A DNA stretch of 64,000 bases from JBFMFH01 sp040752275 (GTDB lineage: Bacteria > Acidobacteriota > Vicinamibacteria > Vicinamibacterales > JAKQTR01). Below, piece after piece: positions 46,858 through 55,878 of the stretch (position 1 is the first letter of the stretch; each line of letters starts with the position of its first letter). Both the position numbers and the translations under genes were made by a program. The DNA is taken from assembly GCA_040752275.1 (NCBI GenBank), contig JBFMFH010000057.1, positions 1-64,000 on the forward strand, given 5' to 3'. Under the pieces are notes generated by a model that saw nothing but the letters and a program-made list of their open reading frames with translations, did not search any database and was not told the origin of the DNA.

Positions 46858-46881
46858 TGCGTGGCGCCTGTTCCGAGGTAA

Positions 46882-46958
46882 TGGTGCGCGTGTCCGGACT
46901 TGAACCGGAGGCCTGCCGCTTAGGAGGCGGCTGCTCTATCCACCTGAGCTACACGCGC
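46882..46958 (-). tRNA. tRNA-Arg (anticodon CCT)
   Basis: A full cloverleaf folds: acceptor GCGCGTG/CACGCGC, D-stem GCTC/GAGC, anticodon stem GCCGC/GCGGC with loop CTCCTAA (anticodon CCT, reading AGG), variable loop AGGCC, T-stem TCCGG/CCGGA with TTCAAGT, discriminator A and encoded CCA. Total 77 nt. Confidence 0.97.
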
Positions 46959-46971
46959 CCGTGAACCTCTA

Positions 46972-46977
46972 ATTATA
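46972..46977 (-). promoter_or_regulatory. -10 box for tRNA-Arg
   Basis: TATAAT on the minus strand (46977-46972) lies 13 nt upstream of the mature tRNA 5' end. The -35 region falls in the hairpin of the preceding terminator and is not consensus. Confidence 0.5.
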
Positions 46978-46989
46978 GAACAGACGAAA

Positions 46990-47022
46990 GGCCGGCCGGC
47001 AGGACTTCCCTGCCGGCCGGCC
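46990..47022 (-). terminator. Strong rho-independent terminator after OmpA-domain gene
   Basis: A perfect 14-bp GC-rich stem (GGCCGGCCGGCAGG, 46990-47003, and its complement at 47009-47022) with a 5-nt loop. In the minus direction it is followed by TTTCGTCTGTT, a U-rich tail. It separates the OmpA-domain gene from the tRNA-Arg promoter. Confidence 0.85.
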
Positions 47023-47052
47023 TCAAGTCGCCGTCGTCCCCGGCGTGCCGGG

Positions 47053-48000
47053 CTATTTCGCCACGATGACGAAGTGGGTGCGGCGGTTGCGCGCCCAGCA
47101 GCTCTCGCTCGACTCGCTGCACACCTGCTCCGCCTCTCCATTCGACACCATCTGGATGCGGCCGGCGGCAATGCCGTTCGCCATCAGATACTGTGCCACT
47201 CCACCGGCCCGGCGTTCGCCAAGTCCGTAGTTGTACTCGTTGGTGCCTCGCGGGTCGGTGTAGCCCTCGAGCCGGACGACGACACTCGGCCACCGCACCA
47301 AGAAGGCGACGTTCCGCTGGAGCGCGGCGACCCCGTCGGGCCGCAGGGTGGCCCGATCGAAGTCGAAGTACACGTCGGAGAGGACCTGCCTGGCGTTGAG
47401 TTCGTCGACGGTCATCATCGCGAACAGCTCGTCCTCGGTGGGCATCGGCCGCGGAGGCGGCACCGGCGAGGGCATCACCTCGATCGGCCGCTCTTCCCTC
47501 TTCGGCGCCTCACACGGAACGGTCGGGGCCACGCTGGATTCCCCAATGACCACGCGGCACAAGCCGCTCCCGCGGTCGACGTGGGTCGCCGGGTAGTGGT
47601 ACCACGGAATCCCGTCGGCCACGCCCCGCATGACGCGCAGTTCGATGACTCCCGTGTAGGTCTCTGCGTTGGTCCCGGTCACCTTCACCTCGTACCGGGC
47701 CCAATCGACTCGCGTGAGGCCGAGATACTCGGTCACCTCGAGTTGCTGAATGTCGCGGAACGACATCTGAAAGCTGCCAGCTGGCCCGTGCACCCAGATG
47801 TACTGCACCCCGCCCTCGTCCCACACGGTCTCGTTCACTCTGAAGTCGTCGACGACGACCGACTTCGTGGGGTTGGCTCGATCGGGGTACACGAACGCCC
47901 GGTAGCGCTTGGCGTCGGCCGCGGCTGGCACCAGCAGCATCACGGCCAGGATGGTGGTGGCGATCGCCACGGTCACGACGGCAAGTACGTGCTTTCTCAT
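47053..48000 (-). CDS. Exported OmpA-domain protein
   Basis: A 315-residue protein. A signal peptide with cleavage near AAADA-K (no lipobox) leads to an uncharacterised beta-rich domain (about 32-190), a Pro-rich spacer (PVPPPRPMP), and an OmpA/Pal-like peptidoglycan-binding domain (about 205-315; VYFDFDRATL, LEGYTDPRGTNEYNYGLGERRA). Pairs of Cys near the C-terminus (CSESSESC) may form a disulfide. It is downstream of acyP and apt and is followed by a strong terminator. Family function is to tether the outer envelope to peptidoglycan. Confidence 0.88.
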   Translation of the reverse strand: MRKHVLAVVTVAIATTILAVMLLVPAAADAKRYRAFVYPDRANPTKSVVVDDFRVNETVWDEGGVQYIWVHGPAGSFQMSFRDIQQLEVTEYLGLTRVDWARYEVKVTGTNAETYTGVIELRVMRGVADGIPWYHYPATHVDRGSGLCRVVIGESSVAPTVPCEAPKREERPIEVMPSPVPPPRPMPTEDELFAMMTVDELNARQVLSDVYFDFDRATLRPDGVAALQRNVAFLVRWPSVVVRLEGYTDPRGTNEYNYGLGERRAGGVAQYLMANGIAAGRIQMVSNGEAEQVCSESSESCWARNRRTHFVIVAK

Positions 48001-48055
48001 CACCCGATGGTATCGGACGATTCCCGGCCGTTCCTGAGACCGTGCCCGGGATTGC

Positions 48056-48601
48056 TCAGTACTGCAGCACGCTGAAGACCCGGTGCCGCTGGAGCTTCTG
48101 CCGGCCCTTGAGGAAGTCGAGTTCGATGAGGAAGGCAAGGGCCCTCAGATCGCCGTGAAGCTGGGTGACGAGGCTGGCCGCCGCCTCTGCCGTGCCCCCG
48201 GTCGCCAGCACGTCGTCGACGACGAGCACCCGTTGGCCGGCGGTGATGGCATCCTGGTGGATCTCGATGGCATCGGTTCCATACTCGAGCTGGAAGGACT
48301 GGCGGATGGCCGCCGCCGGCAGTTTGCCCGGCTTGCGAATCGGACAGAATCCGGCGCCCAGTCTGTCGGCCACTGCCCCGCCCAGGATGAATCCACGGCT
48401 CTCGATGCCCACGACCACATCGATGCCCTCGCCGTCAAAGGGCCGCGCCAGCTGCTCGATGGCCGAGGCGAAGCCCTCCGGGTCGCGCAGGAGCGTGGTA
48501 ATGTCGTAGAAGAGGATGCCCGCCTTGGGAAAGTCCGGGACGTGTCTGATCCGGTTCTTCAGGAACTCGGGCGTGTGCCGGGCGGCTGTGTGCTGAGTCA
48601 T
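48056..48601 (-). CDS. apt: Adenine phosphoribosyltransferase
   Basis: A 181-residue purine-salvage enzyme. The PRPP-binding loop is VLVVDDVLATGGTAEA; FPKAGILFYDITTLL and GIESRGFILGG are family hallmarks. ATG 48601 is 9 bp after acyP. 55 bp separate it from the OmpA-domain gene. Confidence 0.95.
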   Translation of the reverse strand: MTQHTAARHTPEFLKNRIRHVPDFPKAGILFYDITTLLRDPEGFASAIEQLARPFDGEGIDVVVGIESRGFILGGAVADRLGAGFCPIRKPGKLPAAAIRQSFQLEYGTDAIEIHQDAITAGQRVLVVDDVLATGGTAEAAASLVTQLHGDLRALAFLIELDFLKGRQKLQRHRVFSVLQY

Positions 48602-48610
48602 GGACGGTGT

Positions 48611-48886
48611 TCACCCTCTGATGGAAAAGTCGACGAACCGGCCGGTCGGCGGCCCGACCTCCCTGTCGACGCGATCGACCCACCCGCCGCGCGGCCCTTG
48701 CGAGAGCGCCCACTCGAATCGATCGAGCGCCTCGCGCTCGCCTTCGGCGACCGCCTCGACGCTGCCGTCGGGCATGTTCCTGACGCAACCGGTCACGCCC
48801 TCGCGCCTCGCCGCATCCCAGGCGAAGAGTCGGAAGCCGACGCCCTGTACGCGCCCCGTGATGCGAAAGGTCCGTGCTTCGCGCAT
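48611..48886 (-). CDS. acyP: Acylphosphatase
   Basis: A 91-residue acylphosphatase hydrolysing acyl-phosphates. The catalytic Arg is in GRVQGVGFR and the Asn in GCVRNMPDGSVE. Length matches the family exactly from ATG 48886 (GGGG upstream). It heads the acyP-apt-ompA-domain set. Confidence 0.93.
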   Translation of the reverse strand: MREARTFRITGRVQGVGFRLFAWDAARREGVTGCVRNMPDGSVEAVAEGEREALDRFEWALSQGPRGGWVDRVDREVGPPTGRFVDFSIRG

Positions 48887-48953
48887 ACATACATCCCCGC
48901 CGACGCGACCCACGCCAGTGACAACCTGCGGATTATAGCGGAGCCGGCCGCCA

Positions 48954-48983
48954 TTGACGCGTGTTCCTCTCCCGCACTAGCGT
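48954..48983 (+). promoter_or_regulatory. Sigma70-type promoter for the fused oxidoreductase
   Basis: TTGACG (48954-48959) and TAGCGT (48978-48983) with an 18-bp spacer. The predicted start, near 48990, is only 2-3 nt before ATG 48993, suggesting a leaderless transcript. Confidence 0.55.
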
Positions 48984-48992
48984 GGATGGGAT

Positions 48993-51900
48993 ATGCACCA
49001 GCCCCAGGCGCCCGTCCAGGCCCTTACACTCGGCATCCCCGGGTTCTCGTTTGCCGACCTGTTCGACCCCGTCAGGCTCAAGGATCTCCATGACGAGTTC
49101 GGCCGGCACGTGGAGGCGGCAGATGCGGACCTCTGGCGACGGTGGTCCGCCTTCTGCCGCGAACCCGCGGCTGGTCGGCCCGCGCCGGAACTGTCCTTGC
49201 TCTACGTGCGAATGGCCGCGCACCTCAGCCGGTTCGTGGCCAGGCTGTTCGGGGCCGAAGCCGAGGTCGAGTCGATGGCCGCGGCGACCCGCGCGACCGA
49301 TGAGGTGTTCCGCTTCAAGGTCGAGTTCGTGCGGCGGCGCGTCCTCCCGCTGGCAAGAGGCGGGACAGCGATGTCATCGGGTCCGGACGACGAGGCAATC
49401 GTGCGTGGCCTCATCGGCGGGCAGTACTCCGGTGACACCGAGATGGCACTGGCACGAGCCGGGTGTCTGTTGCTTGATTGGGAGGCCCAGGCCATCCAGA
49501 ACGGCGATGACGCCGAGAGAACCGACGTCGCGACAAGGATCGAGGCACTCAAGCGCTGGTGTGCGGCCCGCCTGCAAGACCCCGAGTACCGGTCCTGGGT
49601 GGTGTTCCGCTTCCCTTCGAGTGTCGACTTCTTCGATCTGGTCCCGGCCGAACACCCGGACCCCGGGTTGCCGACGGCCCTGGCCGGGCCCTCATCGCAG
49701 CTGCGGCGGCGCGACGGGTTCACGCTGACGGATCCGCGCATGACCGTTCGCGAAGTCCTCAGCGAGATCCACTACTGCGTGCTCTGCCACGAGCGTGACA
49801 AGGACTCGTGCGCCAAGGGACTCGCGGACAGAGCTGGACGGACGCAGGTGAACCCGCTCGGTATCCGGCTCGAGGGATGCCCCCTCGACGAGAAGATCTC
49901 CGAGATGCACATGCTGCGCAAGCACGGGGACGCCATCGGCGCCCTGTCACTCGTGGCCGTTGACAATCCGTTGTGCGCCGGCACCGGCCACCGCATCTGC
50001 AACGACTGCATGAAGGCCTGCATCTACCAGAAGCAGGATCCGGTGAACATCCCGCAGGTCGAGACGGGGGTCCTCACTGACGTGCTCCGCCTGCCTTGGG
50101 GCGTCGAGATCTACGGGTTGCTGACCCGCTGGAACCCGCTGAACGTCCGTCGGCCGTACCCGCTGCCGCCCAACGGCCGAAAGGTGCTGGTGGTCGGGCT
50201 GGGGCCCGCCGGCTACACGCTCGCCCACCACCTGGTCAACGAGGGGTTCTGCGTGGTCGGCATCGACGGGCTGAAAATCGAACCGCTTCCCGAGGCATGG
50301 ACAGGGACCGACGCCGCCCTCCCGCGACCCGTGCGCGATTGGAGCACGCTCTACAGCCCGCTGGACGAACGGCCGCTCGAGGGGTTTGGTGGCGTGTCCG
50401 AGTACGGCATCACGGTCCGCTGGGACAAGAACTTCCTGACCCTGCTCCACCTGCTTCTCGCGCGACGCCGCACGCTCCGCATGTACGGCGGTATCCGGTT
50501 CGGTGGCACCTTCTCGATGGACGATGCGTGGAACGCCGGCTTCGACCACATCGCGATTGCGGCGGGGGCCGGCCGGCCGACCATCGTCGACATGAAGAAC
50601 ACGCTGCTGCGGGGCATCCGTCAGGCCAGCGACTTCCTCATGGCCCTCCAGCTCACCGGCGCCTTCAAGCGGGAGGCACTTGCGAACCTCCAGGTGCGCA
50701 TGCCCGCCATCGTCATCGGCGGAGGGCTGACGGCCATCGATACCGCGACGGAGGTCATGGCGTTCTACCCGCAGCAGGTCGAGAAGATCCTTCAACGCTA
50801 CGAGAGACTGGCCGCCACACTGGGCGAGGATCGCCTCAGGGCCGGATTCGACGATGAGGAGCGGGAGGTGCTCGACGAGTTCCTCCGACACGGGCGCGAG
50901 GTGCGCACCGAGCGCGCGCGCGCCGCCGCCGAGGGAGACGCGCCGAACCTCATCGCGCTTGTGCGGAGGTGGGGAGGGGTGTCGCTCGTCTACCGAAAAG
51001 GCATGCTCGACTCACCCGCGTACCGGCTCAATCACGAGGAGATCGTGAAGTCGCTCGAAGAGGGGATTCGCTTCGTCGAGCGGATGAACCCCGAGGAGGC
51101 GGTTCCCGACGAACGCGGACACGTCTCGGCCATCCGGTTCCGCGAGCAGATCAACGACGGGGGGCGATGGCGCGACGGCGAACAGGTCGTGACGCTTCCC
51201 GCCCGCTCGGTCTTCGTCGCAGCAGGTACGACGCCGAATGTCACCTACGAGCGCGAGTATCCCGGGACCTTCGTCCTGGACGAGAGGCGGCGCTTCTTCA
51301 AGCCGCACGTCGCCCGCGCCCGAGATGACGGATCGTTCGGGCTGGAAGCGGCGGCCGACGGCTTCTTCACGTCGTACCAGCGCGACGGTCGGTTCATCAC
51401 CTACTACGGCGACAACCATCCGAAGTACGCCGGCAACGTCGTCAAGGCCATGGCATCGGCCCGGGACGGGTACCCGGAAATCGTCAGGCTCTTTGCGGGC
51501 CGTCCCCTGCCGTCAACCGCCAAGGAGCGCGCGGCCGAGTGGACCCGGCTGGCCAGGTCCCTCGACCACGAGTTCCTGGCGCGTGTCGAGCGCGTCGACC
51601 GCCTCACGCCCACGATCGTCGAGGTGATCGTGCGGGCTCCCGCCGCGGCCAGGCACTTCGAGCCCGGTCAGTTCTACCGGCTCCAGAACTTCGAGACGCT
51701 GTCACCTCTCCTCGGCACGGGCCCGGACGGGCCGCGCATGTTGATGGAAGGTCTTGCGCTGACCGGCGCGTGGGTCGACAGGGAGCAGGGGTTGCTTTCG
51801 ATGATCGCCCTCGAAATGGGCGTCTCGAGCCGCTTGTGCGCCTACTTGAGGCCGGGCGATCCGGTCGTCGTCATGGGGCCGACCGGGGCCCCGACGGAAA

Positions 51901-52559
51901 TCCCGGCGGGCGAGCACGTACTGCTCGCCGGTGGAGGCCTCGGCAACGCCGTCCTGTTCTCCATCGCGAAGGCCCTTCAGGCGAAGCGCAACAAGGTCTT
52001 GTACTTCGCCGGCTACAAGAAGGGCGAGGATCTCTTCAAGCGGGAGCAGATCGAGGTGGCCACCGACCAAGTGATCTGGACGACGGACGCCGGGGCCGCC
52101 ATCGAGCCGAGCCGCCCGCAGGACTGCCACTACCGCGGCAATATCGTCCAGGCCATGGTCGCCTACGCGAAGGGCGAACTCGGAGAGCCGCTGGTACCCC
52201 TCGAGACGATCGATCGCTTCATCGTCATCGGCTCGGACCGCATGATGGCGGCGGTCAAGGCCGCCCGGCTGACCGTACTCGATCCCTACCTGAAGGAGGA
52301 CCACGTGGCCATCGCCAGCATCAACTCGCCCATGCAGTGCATGATGAAGGAAGTCTGCGCCCAATGCCTGCAGCGGCACGTCGATCCGATGACCGGGCAG
52401 GAAACCATCATCTTCACGTGCTTCAATCAGGACCAGCACATGGATCGAGTGGACTTCCCGACCTTGTCGGCGCGCCTGCGCCAGAACACGGTCAAGGAGA
52501 AATTGTCGGCGCTGTGGCTCGACAAGCTGCTCTCGGAGCGGCCGCTGGAGCACATCTAG
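48993..52559 (+). CDS. Fused FAD/Fe-S oxidoreductase, NfnB(GltD)-NfnA(PyrK)-like
   Basis: A 1188-residue protein. Residues 1-250 match nothing I recognise. At 262-343 are two Cys clusters (C262-x2-C265-x7-C273, then C296; C328-x7-C336-x2-C339-x3-C343) like the Fe-S region of GltD/NfnB. FAD/NAD(P) folds follow (GLGPAG at about 402-407; VIGGGLTAIDTA at about 574-585). The C-terminal part (about 855-1188) is an FNR/PyrK-type module with PGQFYRL, GGGLGNAV, and a final C1116-x5-C1122-x2-C1125-x17-C1143 cluster typical of a 2Fe-2S site. This is the reverse order of NfnA and NfnB on one chain. Function (transhydrogenase/bifurcation) is inferred; no ferredoxin gene is adjacent. A terminator hairpin follows. 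Confidence 0.8.
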   Translation: MHQPQAPVQALTLGIPGFSFADLFDPVRLKDLHDEFGRHVEAADADLWRRWSAFCREPAAGRPAPELSLLYVRMAAHLSRFVARLFGAEAEVESMAAATRATDEVFRFKVEFVRRRVLPLARGGTAMSSGPDDEAIVRGLIGGQYSGDTEMALARAGCLLLDWEAQAIQNGDDAERTDVATRIEALKRWCAARLQDPEYRSWVVFRFPSSVDFFDLVPAEHPDPGLPTALAGPSSQLRRRDGFTLTDPRMTVREVLSEIHYCVLCHERDKDSCAKGLADRAGRTQVNPLGIRLEGCPLDEKISEMHMLRKHGDAIGALSLVAVDNPLCAGTGHRICNDCMKACIYQKQDPVNIPQVETGVLTDVLRLPWGVEIYGLLTRWNPLNVRRPYPLPPNGRKVLVVGLGPAGYTLAHHLVNEGFCVVGIDGLKIEPLPEAWTGTDAALPRPVRDWSTLYSPLDERPLEGFGGVSEYGITVRWDKNFLTLLHLLLARRRTLRMYGGIRFGGTFSMDDAWNAGFDHIAIAAGAGRPTIVDMKNTLLRGIRQASDFLMALQLTGAFKREALANLQVRMPAIVIGGGLTAIDTATEVMAFYPQQVEKILQRYERLAATLGEDRLRAGFDDEEREVLDEFLRHGREVRTERARAAAEGDAPNLIALVRRWGGVSLVYRKGMLDSPAYRLNHEEIVKSLEEGIRFVERMNPEEAVPDERGHVSAIRFREQINDGGRWRDGEQVVTLPARSVFVAAGTTPNVTYEREYPGTFVLDERRRFFKPHVARARDDGSFGLEAAADGFFTSYQRDGRFITYYGDNHPKYAGNVVKAMASARDGYPEIVRLFAGRPLPSTAKERAAEWTRLARSLDHEFLARVERVDRLTPTIVEVIVRAPAAARHFEPGQFYRLQNFETLSPLLGTGPDGPRMLMEGLALTGAWVDREQGLLSMIALEMGVSSRLCAYLRPGDPVVVMGPTGAPTEIPAGEHVLLAGGGLGNAVLFSIAKALQAKRNKVLYFAGYKKGEDLFKREQIEVATDQVIWTTDAGAAIEPSRPQDCHYRGNIVQAMVAYAKGELGEPLVPLETIDRFIVIGSDRMMAAVKAARLTVLDPYLKEDHVAIASINSPMQCMMKEVCAQCLQRHVDPMTGQETIIFTCFNQDQHMDRVDFPTLSARLRQNTVKEKLSALWLDKLLSERPLEHI

Positions 52560-52562
52560 ACC

Positions 52563-52604
52563 GGGATTCGGGATTCGGGATTCGGGATTCTGGATTTGAG
52601 ATTC
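52563..52604. repeat. Heptanucleotide tandem repeat (GGGATTC)n
   Basis: Four perfect GGGATTC units (52563-52590) and two degenerate ones (TGGATTT, GAGATTC, to 52604), just after the oxidoreductase stop codon. Confidence 0.9.
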
Positions 52605-52614
52605 GACAGAAACG

Positions 52615-52638
52615 GGGCGGCCGGAACACCGGCCGCCC
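52615..52638 (+). terminator. Rho-independent terminator for the oxidoreductase gene
   Basis: Perfect 10-bp stem GGGCGGCCGG (52615-52624) and CCGGCCGCCC (52629-52638) with AACA loop, followed by TCGTCCTTCT. Confidence 0.8.
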
Positions 52639-52647
52639 TCGTCCTTC

Positions 52648-52722
52648 TGACGCCTGACGCCTGACGCCTGACGCCTGTCGCCTGGCCCCTTCCCTGTCGC
52701 CCGTCGCCTGTCGCCTGTCGCC
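52648..52722. repeat. Heptanucleotide tandem repeat (TGACGCC/TGTCGCC)n
   Basis: Four perfect TGACGCC units (52648-52675), then TGTCGCC and degenerate units with one phase break near 52690, then TGTCGCC-type units to 52722. It ends directly before the stop codon of the minus-strand VPS10-like gene. Confidence 0.9.
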
Positions 52723-52724
52723 TG

Positions 52725-55700
52725 CTACTTGACCGCTCCCAACTTCCTCTTCAGCAACTCCTTGTTGAGCGCGGCGAGGTCCGTCTTTACGAGGGCGTCC
52801 AGCGTCGCCAGCTGTTCGTCCAGCCGGCCCGACAGTGCCTTGAACACGACGCGGGACTGCTCGGTCGGCCTCCCATCGCCCGCCTCCACTACGCCCTGCA
52901 GGGCCGCGAGCTTGTTGTTGACCCTGATCGGGAAGTTGAGCGGGTCCTGGTTGCTTTGATTGCGGTACTGATAGATCTCGCCTTCGATCGCCGTGAGCTT
53001 CTCGATCAGGGCATCGGCCGCCACGACCGGCTTCGACGGCTTCTTTCCCTTCTCCTTCTCTCGCATCGTGCCTGCCCGCTCCGCGAGCTGCTTCTTCATC
53101 TCGCGAAGGCGGATGACCGTGTCGTTCGCCTGGCTGACGCGATCCCGAATCTGAGAGGCCAGCTCGAACTGGGCCTGCAAGTCGGCGTCGGTGACGCCCG
53201 GCACCGCCACATTGCGCGTGATGGTGAACTTTGTCTTCGCCTGCCCTGCGGCCGTCAGCCTGACCTGATAGGTTCCCGGCGGCACGAGGGGGCCACGCGT
53301 GCTGGCGGCCCAGAGGATCATGCCGGGGAACTCCGTCGCGCCCGCGGCCCGCATGTCCCAGGTGAACCGGTTCATCCCCGCCCTCGTGGCCACCTGCGGT
53401 GGACGCCCCCTGAAGAACTCCTCCTCCGGCGGCGCGTCGGCTGGCTTCTGCCCCGCCTTGGCTTCGCCCGCAAACGACGTCAGCACCCGTCCGTTGGCGT
53501 CGAGGATTTCGATTGCCACCCGGTCCGCCGCGGACTTCAGGTAGTAGTCGATGGTGACATTGCGGCTGACGCCCCGCACCGCGTCAGCGGGATCGAACAG
53601 GTGAACATCGGCATCGGCCAAGCCAGGCTTCAGCTGGCGCAGCACGGCCACGTTGTCGAGGATGTAGAACGACCGCCCGTGCGTGCCGATCACCACGTCG
53701 TTCTCGGTGGAGACAATGCCGTGCACCGGCGTGTCGGGCAGATCGAGACGCAGCGACTGCCAGTTCGCCCCATCGTCGAAGGAGGCGTAGAACCCATGTT
53801 CCGTGCCCAGATACAGGAGGCCCGCCCGCTTCACGTCCTCGCGGATCGCCCGGGCAAAGTCGTTCAGAGGAAGGCCGCGCACGATGCGAGTCCACGTCCT
53901 CCCGAAGTCGGTCGTGCGGTACACGTGCGGACCGCGATCGCCCCGCTGGTATCGATTGGCCGCCACATACGCCGTCCCTGCCTTGTGGGGAGACGCCTCG
54001 ATCACGCTGATCCGCGCGAAGTCGGGAAGATCCGCCGGCGTCACGTTCTCCCAGGTTCTTCCCCCGTCTCGCGTCACGTGAATGAGCCCGTCGTCCGAGC
54101 CGGTCCAGATCGTGTGGCTGTCGTGCCGCGACGGAGCAATCGTGAAGATGGTGGCGTAGGTCTCCACGCCGGTCTGGTCGAGCGTAATCGGACCGCCCGA
54201 GGGCCCCATCGTCGCCAGGTCGTGACGAGTCAGGTCCGGGCTGATCCGTTCCCAGCTCTGGCCTTCGTCGGTCGTCCTCCACAGGTGCTGCGACGCCACA
54301 TACAGCACCCGCGGATCCGTGGCCGAGAACACGATGGGGAACGTCCACTGGAAGCGCTCGGTGATGTCCGACGACGAGTGCCCCATCGGGTTATCGGGCC
54401 AGACATTGACCGCACGCATGTGGCCGGTCTCGCGATCGAAGCGCGTCAGATATCCCCCGTAGCTGCCCGCATAGAAGATGTCTGGATTCCGCGGATCGGG
54501 GGCGATGTAGCCGCTCTCGCCGCCGCCAACCGCGTAGAGTGCTCCCTGCCCGGTACTCGACACGCAGGCCGTACTGTTGTCCTGCTGCGCGCCGCAGACG
54601 TGGTACGGCACGTCCGCGGTTACGAACGCGTTGTAGAACTGGGCCGTCGCGAAGTCCTGGTCGGTCCACGACTCGCCGCCGTTGACCGACACGTTCGCGC
54701 CGCCGTCGTTCGAGTTGATCATCCGCTTCGGATCGTCCGGCGCGATCCACAGATCGTGGTTGTCTCCGTGGGGGACGCGGATCGCCGCGTAGGTCTTGCC
54801 GGCGTCGGTCGAGCGGTAGAACCCCGTGTTCAGGACGTACACGGTGTCACGGACCTTCGGGTCGGCGTAGATCCGCGTGTAGTAGAACGCCCGCTGCCGC
54901 AGCCGGCGCTCGTCGTTCACCTGTGTCCACGTTGCCCCGGCGTCATTCGAGAGGAAGACGCCGCCCTTCTCGTTCTCCACGATCGCGTAGACACGGTTCG
55001 CGTCGGCGGGCGACACGGCCACGCCGACCTTGCCCCAGATGCCGGCCGGGAGCCCGGGGTTCTTCGTGAGTTCGCTCCAGCTGTCACCGCCGTCCGTCGA
55101 CGTGAACAGACCACTGCCCGGTCCGCCGCTCGACAGCGAGTGCGGCGTCCGGAAGACCTCCCAGAGGGCCGCGTAGAGGGTCTGGGGGTTCCCCGGGTGC
55201 ATCGACAGGTCGACTGCGCCCGTCTTGTCGTCGCGGAACAGGATACGCTGCCACGTCTTCCCGCCGTCCTTCGACCGGAACACGCCGCGCTCAGGGCTGG
55301 CTGCGTACGGGTGGCCGAGCACGGCCGCATACACGAGGTCGGGATTGGACGGATGCACGCGGAGGCGGGCGATGGCCATCGAGTCTCTCAGACCGCTGTG
55401 CGACCAGGTCTTCCCGCCGTCGGTCGACTTGTAGACCCCGTCGCCTTGGATGATGTTGCCGCGCAGCTGGGTTTCTCCCGTGCCGGCGTACACCACGTCA
55501 GGGTTCGATGGGGCCACCACGACGGCCCCGACCGACGATGACGTGAAGTGGCGATCGGAGACCGCGCGCCAGGTGGTCCCGCCGTCGGTCGTCTTCCACA
55601 GGCCGCCGCCAGTCGCCCCGAAGTAGTACTCGAGTGGCCGGCTCTGACTCCCGGCGACCGCCGTCGACCGGCCGCCTCGGGCCGGGCCGATGCTGCGCCA

Positions 55701-55829
55701 GCGCAATCCTCCGAAGAGGCTGTCGGGGTACGCGGAGCTCTGCTGCGCGGAAGGCGTCCACGTCTGCCACACCGCAGTCGCGGCCACGATGACCGCCACC
55801 CCTGCCGCTCGCAACCAGGTTCGTCGCAT
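52725..55829 (-). CDS. Secreted VPS10/sortilin-type beta-propeller protein
   Basis: A 1034-residue exported protein. A signal peptide (cleavage near PSAQ) leads to a WRSIGPARGGRSTAV start and a large propeller (about 40-720) with repeated Asp-box motifs (WKTTDGGTTW, YKSTDGGKTW, FTSTDGGDSW). A C-terminal beta-sandwich/helical region (about 730-1034) is rich in Lys/Glu. This is the VPS10/sortilin-domain glycosyl-hydrolase-annotated family common in Acidobacteria, whose function is unknown. AGGAGA precedes ATG 55829. It is 49 bp after the M14 gene. Confidence 0.88.
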   Translation of the reverse strand: MRRTWLRAAGVAVIVAATAVWQTWTPSAQQSSAYPDSLFGGLRWRSIGPARGGRSTAVAGSQSRPLEYYFGATGGGLWKTTDGGTTWRAVSDRHFTSSSVGAVVVAPSNPDVVYAGTGETQLRGNIIQGDGVYKSTDGGKTWSHSGLRDSMAIARLRVHPSNPDLVYAAVLGHPYAASPERGVFRSKDGGKTWQRILFRDDKTGAVDLSMHPGNPQTLYAALWEVFRTPHSLSSGGPGSGLFTSTDGGDSWSELTKNPGLPAGIWGKVGVAVSPADANRVYAIVENEKGGVFLSNDAGATWTQVNDERRLRQRAFYYTRIYADPKVRDTVYVLNTGFYRSTDAGKTYAAIRVPHGDNHDLWIAPDDPKRMINSNDGGANVSVNGGESWTDQDFATAQFYNAFVTADVPYHVCGAQQDNSTACVSSTGQGALYAVGGGESGYIAPDPRNPDIFYAGSYGGYLTRFDRETGHMRAVNVWPDNPMGHSSSDITERFQWTFPIVFSATDPRVLYVASQHLWRTTDEGQSWERISPDLTRHDLATMGPSGGPITLDQTGVETYATIFTIAPSRHDSHTIWTGSDDGLIHVTRDGGRTWENVTPADLPDFARISVIEASPHKAGTAYVAANRYQRGDRGPHVYRTTDFGRTWTRIVRGLPLNDFARAIREDVKRAGLLYLGTEHGFYASFDDGANWQSLRLDLPDTPVHGIVSTENDVVIGTHGRSFYILDNVAVLRQLKPGLADADVHLFDPADAVRGVSRNVTIDYYLKSAADRVAIEILDANGRVLTSFAGEAKAGQKPADAPPEEEFFRGRPPQVATRAGMNRFTWDMRAAGATEFPGMILWAASTRGPLVPPGTYQVRLTAAGQAKTKFTITRNVAVPGVTDADLQAQFELASQIRDRVSQANDTVIRLREMKKQLAERAGTMREKEKGKKPSKPVVAADALIEKLTAIEGEIYQYRNQSNQDPLNFPIRVNNKLAALQGVVEAGDGRPTEQSRVVFKALSGRLDEQLATLDALVKTDLAALNKELLKRKLGAVK

Positions 55830-55878
55830 CTGATGGGTCTCCTCTGAAGGCGCTGTGACCCCTGTCACCGTATGCCGG

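Noticed and set aside
52563..52722. The heptamer arrays as a CRISPR array.
   Set aside because: The units are 7 bases, head to tail, without unique spacers, and no cas gene is present.
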